From an uncultured Anaerococcus sp. (lineage in GTDB: Bacteria; Bacillota; Clostridia; Tissierellales; Peptoniphilaceae): DNA of 13,065 nt. Positions 5,747-12,146 of this stretch are shown piece by piece (position 1 is the stretch's first letter; every line of letters begins with the position of its first letter). The stretch lies in assembly GCF_937934665.1 (NCBI RefSeq), contig NZ_CALGYW010000140.1:1-13065 (forward strand), in the 5' to 3' direction. Made by a program: the position numbers and the translations under genes. A model generated the notes under the pieces. That model was given only the letters and a program-made list of their open reading frames with translations. It made no database searches and was not told where the DNA came from.

Positions 5747-5896
5747 CTACCTTGTTTCTTTATGAACTGTGTGTTTTTTGCAGAATGGGCAGTATTTTTT
5801 AAGCTCAATTCTCTCGCTATGATTTGTTTTGTTTTTTGTTGTATCATAGTTTCTGTTTTTGCATTCTGTGCATTCTAATTTTACTTTAACTCTCAT
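5747..5896 (-). CDS. rpmG: 50S ribosomal protein L33 (zinc-ribbon form)
   Basis: This short gene encodes 49 residues: it begins MRVKVKLECTEC, continues with NYDTTKNKTN and ends CPFCKKHTVHKETR. Two CxxC pairs (C9/C12 and C36/C39) form the zinc ribbon of the C+ L33 type. L33 sits near the E-site of the large subunit. The ATG is preceded by AGGAGGTG. It is the first gene after a near-consensus promoter and is followed by secE nine bases later. The tRNA-Trp gene often found in this interval is absent. Confidence 0.96.
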   Translation of the reverse strand: MRVKVKLECTECKNRNYDTTKNKTNHSERIELKKYCPFCKKHTVHKETR

Positions 5897-5942
5897 AAAA
5901 CACCTCCTATTTGTCTATACGGATACTTCCATACAATAATTT

Positions 5943-5971
5943 ATATTACCAGCTAAATCTATTCTTGTCAA
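5943..5971 (-). promoter_or_regulatory. Promoter of the rpmG-secE-nusG-rplKA operon
   Basis: On the minus strand TTGACA (5966-5971) is followed after exactly 17 bases by TAATAT (5943-5948). The predicted start leaves a leader of about 40 bases before the rpmG ATG. The -35 box is only about 12 bases past the stop of the preceding small gene, with no terminator between, so upstream transcripts may also enter. Confidence 0.8.
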
Positions 5972-5982
5972 CACTTATAAGC

Positions 5983-6312
5983 TTATTTTAGAAGTTTTTT
6001 TACAAATTCTTCTCTTTTTCTTACAAGTAATTTTCTAAGCTCATCTAAATCATGGTTAGAAAAACAATAGTCGCTATAGGAAAGAAGGACATCTTCTATA
6101 TCGGGAAATTCATATAGGCCTTCTTCTTCAAACCTTCCAAGGTACTTATCCTCCCTATCATAATAGACAACTGGAGGGTAATCTTCTAGTTTTGATGTAT
6201 CAAAGACTACATAGGATTCCTGCGCATAGACTCTCTTATTTACTATAAGGAAGCTTTCTCTTATATCTATCTCTCTTCCGCTCTTAGTATCTTTAATCAA
6301 GGTCAAGGCCAT
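5983..6312 (-). CDS. Hypothetical protein coupled to glmM
   Basis: This 109-residue protein was not recognised as a known family. It is soluble-looking, with no signal peptide or membrane segment. The first half is rich in beta-forming stretches (SFLIVNKRVY, SYVVFDTS, PVVYYDRED). The middle is acidic and tyrosine-rich (FEEEGLYEFPDIEDVLLSYSDY). The end is a basic helix (LRKLLVRKREEFVKKLLK). The start is the ATG lying inside the last 20 bases of glmM; its ribosome-binding site is weak (AAAGAAA), so translation is probably coupled to glmM. Codon use resembles its neighbours, and the open frame of 110 codons next to a conserved gene supports a real gene. Function is unknown. Confidence 0.7.
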   Translation of the reverse strand: MALTLIKDTKSGREIDIRESFLIVNKRVYAQESYVVFDTSKLEDYPPVVYYDREDKYLGRFEEEGLYEFPDIEDVLLSYSDYCFSNHDLDELRKLLVRKREEFVKKLLK

Positions 6313-7642
6313 TTTCTTTAATGGTATTTACAATTTCCATAGCAGATTGATTTGCAACCTCCTCGGTCTCAGCTTCTACCATTACCCTTATAAGTGGTTC
6401 TGTGCCAGATTTACGTACAAGAACCCTACCTGTATCTTTAAGATCATTTTCAATTTTTTCAACACTTGCTTTCACATTTTCATTATCTAAAACAGTATTT
6501 TTATCCTTGACCCTCACATTTATTAATACTTGTGGGTAGATTTTTAGGTCACGGACAAGACTTTTTAAGTCTGACTTAGCCTCAATCATAGCTTCCATTA
6601 TTTTTAGTGAAGTAAGTATTCCATCTCCAGTATTGGCAAACTTCTTTATGATAATATGACCTGATTGCTCTCCACCAAGTTCTATATCTTTTTCATACAT
6701 CCTATCGTGGACATTTTTATCGCCAACATCTGTTTTTTCATAGTCAATGCCTAGCTCATCAAAAGCCTTGTAAAGACCTATATTTGACATTACAGTTGTA
6801 ACTACAGAGTTTGACTCAAGGGCATTTTCTTTTTTCAAGTAATTTGCTAGTATATAAAGGATAGAATCTCCATCTAAGACATTGCCCTCATTATCAACTG
6901 CAAGACACCTATCGCTATCACCGTCAAAGGCAAAACCTAGGTCAAGCTTATTTTCAACCACATATTTTTGAAGACCCTCTATGTGGGTAGAGCCTGCATC
7001 CTTATTGATATTATAGCCACTTGGATCAGCATTTATTACAAATGTATCTGCTCCTAGAGCATCATAAACTGGTTTAGCTATAGTAAAAGCAGCACCATTT
7101 GCACAGTCGAGACCTACTCTTATTCCTTCAAAAGACTTAGTCACAGTTTGAATTAGATAAGCTATGTACCTATTTCTTCCACCTATATAGTCAACTGTCC
7201 TGCCTATATCTTCTCCTGTGCTAAGGTCAATATCTTCGATGTCGCTATCAATATATTCTTCAAGTTTATATAGGAATTCATCTTCCATTTTTTCGCCATT
7301 TTTATTTATAATCTTTATACCATTATCACAGTAAGGATTGTGGCTGGCTGTAATCATAATCCCACAGTCAAAGTCTTCTGTCCTTGTTATATATGAAACT
7401 GAAGGAGTTGGTGTAACGTGCAATAGGTGGGCATTTGATCCTGATGAGGTAATACCAGCTGAAAGAGCATCTTCAAACATATATGATGACCTCCTAGTAT
7501 CCTTACCTATGAGGATTTTTCCTGTACCCCCATTCTTTTTTGAAAAATAATTACCGATAAATCTGCCAATTTTAAAAGCATGGTAAACATTTAGGCCTTT
7601 ATTGGCTTCTCCCCTAAATCCATCTGTACCAAAGTATTTCAT
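6293..7642 (-). CDS. glmM: Phosphoglucosamine mutase
   Basis: This 449-residue enzyme converts glucosamine-6-phosphate to glucosamine-1-phosphate in UDP-GlcNAc synthesis for peptidoglycan. It opens with MKYFGTDGFRGEAN and carries the active-site phosphoserine loop TASHNP (S100). The metal-binding loop is DGDSDR (240-245), the sugar-binding loop is GGEQSGH, and the C-terminal phosphate-binding loop is RKSGTEPLIRVM. All alpha-D-phosphohexomutase domains are present, and the length matches the family (about 445-450). The ATG follows AAGGAGA. It has its own upstream TATAAT and overlaps the downstream small gene. The GTDGFRGEAN start and DGDSDR loop favour GlmM over phosphoglucomutase or phosphomannomutase. 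Confidence 0.96.
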   Translation of the reverse strand: MKYFGTDGFRGEANKGLNVYHAFKIGRFIGNYFSKKNGGTGKILIGKDTRRSSYMFEDALSAGITSSGSNAHLLHVTPTPSVSYITRTEDFDCGIMITASHNPYCDNGIKIINKNGEKMEDEFLYKLEEYIDSDIEDIDLSTGEDIGRTVDYIGGRNRYIAYLIQTVTKSFEGIRVGLDCANGAAFTIAKPVYDALGADTFVINADPSGYNINKDAGSTHIEGLQKYVVENKLDLGFAFDGDSDRCLAVDNEGNVLDGDSILYILANYLKKENALESNSVVTTVMSNIGLYKAFDELGIDYEKTDVGDKNVHDRMYEKDIELGGEQSGHIIIKKFANTGDGILTSLKIMEAMIEAKSDLKSLVRDLKIYPQVLINVRVKDKNTVLDNENVKASVEKIENDLKDTGRVLVRKSGTEPLIRVMVEAETEEVANQSAMEIVNTIKENGLDLD

Positions 7643-7688
7643 CTATGTCTCCTTTTAAATCTATCATTTTTAAATTCTTTTTTTATAT

Positions 7689-7717
7689 ATTATACCCTAT
7701 TGATATTTAAGAGAAAA
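7689..7717 (-). promoter_or_regulatory. Likely glmM promoter
   Basis: A perfect minus-strand TATAAT (7689-7694) has a weak TTTTCT -35 (7712-7717) at 17-base spacing, in the divergent gap between glmM and the aldehyde dehydrogenase gene. Confidence 0.5.
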
Positions 7718-7729
7718 TTTGGGTAAAAA
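7700..7729 (+). promoter_or_regulatory. Possible aldehyde dehydrogenase promoter
   Basis: TTGATA (7700-7705) is followed after 18 bases by TAAAAA (7724-7729) on the plus strand. It overlaps the proposed glmM promoter back-to-back, so the two may compete. The -10 match is poor. Confidence 0.3.
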
Positions 7730-7750
7730 TTTATAAAAGGAGAGAATAAT

Positions 7751-9175
7751 ATGAATTTTGAAAAACTAAACACTGAAAAATTATATATAAATGGACAATA
7801 TTTAACAAGTAAATCAAATAAATGGATAGAGGTTGAAAATCCTGCTAGTGGAGAAATCTTAGCAAAAGTTCCTAAGGCTACCGAAGAGGAAATAAACCAA
7901 GCAGCCCAAGCAGCCTATGAGGCTTTTAAAACTTTTTCTAGGACAAGCCTTGAAGAAAGAATTTCCTATATAGAAAAGTTTAAAGAATGGATGATAAAAA
8001 ACCAAGACGAGGTTATGGAAACTATAAAACTAGAACTTGGAGTACCAATTAGAATCGCAAAACCTGGTCAGTTTGATAAGCAAATGCAAAGAATAGATGT
8101 TTTCATTGACCAAGCTAGGAAAATTAACTATAGAATAGATATGGACGGAGGCTATGTTAGACGTGAGCCAATCGGTGTTGTAGCAAGTCTTACCCCTTGG
8201 AATTATCCTCTTGGTCAGATAATCATGAAAGTTATACCAGCCTTATTAATGGGTTGTCCAGTTGTCCAAAAACCAGCTTCAGACACCCCACTTACAGCCT
8301 ACTTTGTAGCCAAGGCCTTTGATGAAATAGGTCTTCCTAAGGGTGTATTTAACCTTATAACAGGCTCTGGCGCCGAAGTCGGTGATGTTTTAAACTCTCA
8401 CCCTAAAGTTGCTATGGTATCCTACACAGGATCTCTTGCTGGTGGGTCTTCATCAGCCAAACACGCCATGGATACAGCTAAAAAAGTTGTCCTTGAGCTA
8501 GGTGGTAAGTCTCCAGCTGTCTTTGTTAAGGGAGCAGATATAAAGATGGGTGTAAAACAAGTTTTAAATAGGGTTTACCTAAACGTGGGACAAACATGCT
8601 CCTGCCTATCAAGAGTAATAATAACAGAAGACATTTACGATGATGTTTTAGATGAATTTAAAGCCCAATACGATAATTATCCAGTAGGAGACCCTAATGA
8701 CGAAAAAACCGTTGTGGGAACTCTTGCTGGCAAAAAGCAATTTAACAGGGTTAAGGGCTTTATAGAAGAAGGTATCAAGGAAGGTGCAAATCTTCTTAAA
8801 GGAGAAGTGCCAGAGGCAAGTGAGGTTGGTTATTATGTAAAACCTGTCATCTTTACAGATGTTAAGCCAGGTATGGCTATCCACGATAAGGAAATCTTTG
8901 GACCTGTAGTATCTATCATAAAAGTAAAAGATAAGAAAGAAGCCATAGAAGTTGCCAATGCAGTTGACTTTGGCCTATCTTCAGCAGTCTTTGGAAATCC
9001 TAGTGATGCAGAAGAAATAGCCTACGAGATTAAGGCAGGAGATGTCTACCTAAACTCAAATGGAGGCAGCCCTGAACTACCTTTTGGTGGCTATAAGCAA
9101 TCAGGCGTTGGCAGAGAAGGCGGAATCTTTGGCCTTATGGAATACCTAGAAGTTAAATCAATCCATACTGCTTAA
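7751..9175 (+). CDS. NAD(P)-dependent aldehyde dehydrogenase family protein
   Basis: This 474-residue enzyme of the ALDH superfamily oxidises an aldehyde to its acid using NAD(P). Key residues are all present: N151 in TPWNYP, K174 in VVQKPA, the SYTGS turn (224-228), general base E249 in LELGGKSP, catalytic C283 in GQTC and E381 in EIFGPV. The C-terminal PFGGYKQSGVGREGG motif is also there. The length is normal and the chain intact. A second cysteine (C285) lies two residues after the catalytic one. The ATG follows AGGAGAG. It is a single-gene unit between glmM and a terminator, with no pathway partner nearby. It resembles uncharacterised Firmicutes ALDHs with an ELG(A/V)P segment; the substrate cannot be told. 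Confidence 0.93.
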   Translation: MNFEKLNTEKLYINGQYLTSKSNKWIEVENPASGEILAKVPKATEEEINQAAQAAYEAFKTFSRTSLEERISYIEKFKEWMIKNQDEVMETIKLELGVPIRIAKPGQFDKQMQRIDVFIDQARKINYRIDMDGGYVRREPIGVVASLTPWNYPLGQIIMKVIPALLMGCPVVQKPASDTPLTAYFVAKAFDEIGLPKGVFNLITGSGAEVGDVLNSHPKVAMVSYTGSLAGGSSSAKHAMDTAKKVVLELGGKSPAVFVKGADIKMGVKQVLNRVYLNVGQTCSCLSRVIITEDIYDDVLDEFKAQYDNYPVGDPNDEKTVVGTLAGKKQFNRVKGFIEEGIKEGANLLKGEVPEASEVGYYVKPVIFTDVKPGMAIHDKEIFGPVVSIIKVKDKKEAIEVANAVDFGLSSAVFGNPSDAEEIAYEIKAGDVYLNSNGGSPELPFGGYKQSGVGREGGIFGLMEYLEVKSIHTA

Positions 9176-9224
9176 TTAGATTTAGATAAGAGAAATTAAT
9201 AAAAAATAATTAAAAAGTAAGCAC

Positions 9225-9270
9225 AAAAGTGGCGGTGTAGACTCCTATCTACCCCACCACTTTTTATTTC
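9225..9270. terminator. Shared terminator between aldehyde dehydrogenase gene and riboflavin operon
   Basis: AAAAGTGG (9225-9232) pairs with CCACTTTT (9257-9264), and the helix continues with mismatches through 9234-9240/9249-9255. On the plus strand it runs into TTTTTATTTC, a good terminator for the aldehyde dehydrogenase gene. On the minus strand the T-tail is only four bases (TTTTGTGC), so it is weaker for the rib operon. Confidence 0.8.
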
Positions 9271-9867
9271 TTATAATATTTCTTTTAAGTCTTTTATGGA
9301 TGATATTTTTATATCTACACCCTCTCCCTCAGAAAGACCTCCGTAACCGTAGCTTGCAAAAATAGTTTTTTGCTTATTTTTAAGACCTGCTTCCATATCT
9401 TCCCTACGGTCGCCTATCATTATATAGTCGTCTTTTATTTCTTCTCTTAGGATTTTATACTTTTCTAAAAAATTGTAGTCTTCACCAACAAAGTACTTTG
9501 TAAAATACTTATCTAGGCCAAACTTTTCTCTGGCAGCTTCCATATAAAGACTCCTACACTTAGATAAAACATATAAGTCATACTTATCTTTTAGATATCC
9601 AAGAGTGTCATAGGCTCCCTCAAAAAGTTCTCCTTCTTCTTTCATGTATTTTATAATCCTGTCGCCATTTTTTTCTATATAAGGAGTTTTATCAGAGTCA
9701 TCTTTTAATATTAGATCCCAAACTTCTTTAGGGCCCATGCCTATAAAGGATTTAAAGTCAAAATCGTCTATAGATAAGTTTAATTCACCAAGACTTTCCG
9801 TTATAGCTTTTTTGTAAGCTATTTCTGTATTATGGATTGTTCCGTCAAAATCAAATACTAGGATCAT
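9271..9867 (-). CDS. HAD-superfamily hydrolase (subfamily IA-like), riboflavin operon member
   Basis: This 198-residue protein has all four haloacid-dehalogenase motifs. Motif I is DFDGT (nucleophile D6, acid D8), motif II is S102 in VLSKCRS, motif III is a lysine around K136, and motif IV is IGDRREDMEAG (D153, D157). Between motifs I and II is a helical cap (about 14-80), as in phosphoglycolate phosphatase/Gph-like subfamily IA proteins. Its ATG overlaps the ribH stop as ATGA with no strong ribosome-binding site of its own, so its translation should be coupled to ribH. It is the last gene of the rib operon. Riboflavin synthesis needs a HAD phosphatase on 5-amino-6-(5-phosphoribitylamino)uracil that the other operon genes do not supply, so that role is a reasonable inference. 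A general phosphatase or FMN phosphatase is also possible. Confidence 0.88.
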   Translation of the reverse strand: MILVFDFDGTIHNTEIAYKKAITESLGELNLSIDDFDFKSFIGMGPKEVWDLILKDDSDKTPYIEKNGDRIIKYMKEEGELFEGAYDTLGYLKDKYDLYVLSKCRSLYMEAAREKFGLDKYFTKYFVGEDYNFLEKYKILREEIKDDYIMIGDRREDMEAGLKNKQKTIFASYGYGGLSEGEGVDIKISSIKDLKEIL

Positions 9868-10325
9868 AGAAGGTCAACTAGGTTTGCCATTTCTATTGCA
9901 GACATAGCAGCTTCTGCTCCCTTATTGCCTGACTTTACACCCGCTCTTTGGACAGCTTGGTCGATATTATCTGTGGTTACTACACCAAAGATAACTGGTT
10001 TTTCACTTGCTAGACCTACCTGAGCCACACCCTTTGATACTTCTGCACAAACGTAGTCAAAATGAGGTGTATCTCCTCTAATAACTGCTCCTAGGCAGAT
10101 TACTGCATCTACATCGTCTTTTTTTGCTAGTTTTTTAGCTGCTAGTGGGATTTCAAAGGCTCCTGGCACCCTTATTATAGAAATCTCTTCATCCTTAACT
10201 TCGTGTCTTTTTAGGGTATCTAGGCATCCTTCTACTAGTCTATCTGTTATGAAGTGGTTAAATCTTGCCACTACTATAGCATATTTTTTACCATTTGAAA
10301 CTAAATTTGCACTGTATTCACGCAT
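9864..10325 (-). CDS. ribH: 6,7-dimethyl-8-ribityllumazine synthase
   Basis: This 153-residue enzyme condenses 5-amino-6-ribitylaminouracil with 3,4-dihydroxy-2-butanone 4-phosphate to form lumazine. Visible signatures are VARFN (F22, substrate stacking), VPGAFEIPLA (53-62), GAVIRGDTPHFDYV with catalytic H88, and TTDNIDQAVQRAG with R127 for phosphate binding. Length is typical of the icosahedral or pentameric enzyme. The ATG follows a GGAGAA site and lies 25 bases inside the end of ribBA. The stop overlaps the HAD gene start. Confidence 0.97.
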   Translation of the reverse strand: MREYSANLVSNGKKYAIVVARFNHFITDRLVEGCLDTLKRHEVKDEEISIIRVPGAFEIPLAAKKLAKKDDVDAVICLGAVIRGDTPHFDYVCAEVSKGVAQVGLASEKPVIFGVVTTDNIDQAVQRAGVKSGNKGAEAAMSAIEMANLVDLL

Positions 10326-11530
10326 AACTTATTCTCCTTAAATTCTCCTAATTTGTGACCCATTCTAACTGCTTTTACGTTGAGGTAATTTCTGTCAATA
10401 TCATTTGATTTTATTTCAAGAGCTTTTCTTTCATTTACCTTAAGTCCATACTTTTCAACTTGCTCAACCTTATCAGGATTATTAGTCATTAGATTAACTG
10501 ATTTAACTCCTAATTTTTTCAAAATTTCACAAGCAACCCTATAGTCTCTCATATCGTCTGGAAAACCAAGTTCCCTATTGGCATCTACTGTGTCGTAACC
10601 TTCTTCTTGGAGTTTATAGGCCTTAAGTTTGTTAAACAAACCTATACCACGGCCTTCTTGACGCATATAAAGTAGAATACCTTCTCCATTTTCTTCTATT
10701 TTTCTAAGCGCCTTGTGAAGTTGGTCACCACAGTCACATCTTTTAGAACCGAGCACATCTCCTGTTAGGCATTCTGAGTGGATTCTTGTAAGTATATTTT
10801 CTCCCTTAATATCTCCCTTGGTTAGGGCTATGTGTTCTTTTCCATTTTCAGGATCTATAAAGCCAAATGCTGTAAATTCGCCATAATCGGAAGGAAGTTT
10901 TACAGGCTTTGTCATTTCTAGTTCTGGGGCCTTATTTTCTCTTATATAATCTTGAATTTCTGCTACACTTGTCATTACAAGGCCTAGTTTATCAGCAAGT
11001 TTAACTAAGTCATCACCCCTCATCATATGGCCGTCTTCTGCCATGATTTCGCAGCAAAGACCTATTTCTTTTTTGCCAGAAAGCTTCATTAAGTCTACTG
11101 TAGCCTCAGTATGACCATCTCTAACAAGGACACCACCATCTTTTGCTATAAGAGGAAAAACATGGCCTGGTCTTCTAAAATCAGCTGGTTTTGAAGTAGG
11201 ATTTACCATTTCTCTTATAGTTTCAGCTCTTTCGAAAGCAGAAATACCGGTAGTTGTATTTACATGATCTACAGAAACAGTAAAGGCTGTTTCGTGGTTA
11301 TCAGTATTGTTTGTTACCATCAAAGGAAGATTTATATTATCGGCAACTTCCTTACTTATAGGAGTACAAATTAGGCCTCTACCGTATTTGGCCATAATAT
11401 TTATCATCTGGCCTGTGACATTTTCACCTGCGCAGATAAAGTCACCTTCATTTTCTCTTGATTCATCATCTGTTACTATAATTAATTCGTCATTTTTTAT
11501 AGCTTCTATAGCTTTTTCTATATTTGTCAT
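10301..11530 (-). CDS. ribBA: Bifunctional 3,4-dihydroxy-2-butanone 4-phosphate synthase / GTP cyclohydrolase II
   Basis: This 409-residue fusion starts both branches of riboflavin synthesis, making DHBP from ribulose 5-phosphate and the pyrimidine precursor from GTP. The N-terminal DHBP synthase half (about 1-200) has the acidic loop DDESRENEGDF (21-31) and RDGHTEATVDLMKLSG (137-152). The GTP cyclohydrolase II half (about 212-409) has zinc ligands C254, C265 and C267 in SECLTGDVLGSKRCDCG. It also has YMRQEGRGIGL (288-298) and the downstream NPDKVEQ region. Both active sites look intact, and the length matches Firmicutes RibBA (about 400). The ATG is one base after the ribE stop with no strong ribosome-binding site, implying coupling. 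Confidence 0.97.
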   Translation of the reverse strand: MTNIEKAIEAIKNDELIIVTDDESRENEGDFICAGENVTGQMINIMAKYGRGLICTPISKEVADNINLPLMVTNNTDNHETAFTVSVDHVNTTTGISAFERAETIREMVNPTSKPADFRRPGHVFPLIAKDGGVLVRDGHTEATVDLMKLSGKKEIGLCCEIMAEDGHMMRGDDLVKLADKLGLVMTSVAEIQDYIRENKAPELEMTKPVKLPSDYGEFTAFGFIDPENGKEHIALTKGDIKGENILTRIHSECLTGDVLGSKRCDCGDQLHKALRKIEENGEGILLYMRQEGRGIGLFNKLKAYKLQEEGYDTVDANRELGFPDDMRDYRVACEILKKLGVKSVNLMTNNPDKVEQVEKYGLKVNERKALEIKSNDIDRNYLNVKAVRMGHKLGEFKENKLCVNTVQI

Positions 11531-11531
11531 A

Positions 11532-12146
11532 CTAGTTAAGGCCTAAAAGAGACCCTAAATCCTCCTTCTTATCATTGATATATAATTTTTCAACAAAGCG
11601 GCCTAGGATATCTGTTTCTATATTAACCAGGTCACCTATTTTTTTGTGTTTAAAATTTGTATGGGCTATTGTTTCCGGTATGAGGGAAACCTCAAAGGTA
11701 TCTGAGCTTTCTTTTGATACTGTAAGAGATATCCCATCTAGGCAAACCGAACCTTTATTTACTATATACTTGCAAAGGTCCCTAGAAGTTTTAAACCTAT
11801 AGACATTTTTGTTTATGCCAATAAGTTTGCCAACTCCATCCACATGGCCTTGGACTATGTGGCCGTCAAGTCTGTCAGAAAATCTCAAAGCTCTTTCAAG
11901 ATTTACATCCTTACCTAGGGTACTTGAATCAAACTTGGTTTTATCAAGACTTTCTTTCATAAGGTCTGCCTTGTAATAATCGTGGCCAAATTCCTTAACT
12001 GTAAGGCAAACCCCATCAGTCATTATAGAGTCGCCTAGTTTTAAGTCTTCTAAAACTGTTTTGCAAGAAATTTTTATCTCTACGTGGTCTGATTTTTGCC
12101 TAAATTCAGTAACCTTGCCCTGTTCAGTTGATATTCCTGTAAACAT
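11532..12146 (-). CDS. ribE: Riboflavin synthase (alpha subunit)
   Basis: This 204-residue enzyme dismutates two lumazine molecules into riboflavin and the pyrimidine precursor. It contains the internal duplication of lumazine-binding barrels: the first has DGVCLTV and the second DGISLTV, joined by LDGHIVQGHVDG, with a C-terminal helix for trimer contacts. Start choice: the frame opens upstream at a TTG (12158). However, the ATG at 12146 gives the family-typical MFTGI start and has GAGG six bases before it, so 12146 is preferred. It overlaps the end of ribD by 23 bases and is followed one base later by ribBA. Confidence 0.97.
   Translation of the reverse strand: MFTGISTEQGKVTEFRQKSDHVEIKISCKTVLEDLKLGDSIMTDGVCLTVKEFGHDYYKADLMKESLDKTKFDSSTLGKDVNLERALRFSDRLDGHIVQGHVDGVGKLIGINKNVYRFKTSRDLCKYIVNKGSVCLDGISLTVSKESSDTFEVSLIPETIAHTNFKHKKIGDLVNIETDILGRFVEKLYINDKKEDLGSLLGLN

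Noticed and set aside
5739..5942. Possible tRNA-Trp gene near rpmG/secE, as in many bacteria
   Set aside because: The interval is filled by rpmG and its promoter leader. No cloverleaf or TTCGA loop is present.
8648..8884. Minus-strand frame of 78 codons inside the aldehyde dehydrogenase gene
   Set aside because: It is a shadow of the intact plus-strand enzyme gene, with no ribosome-binding site and no recognisable domain.
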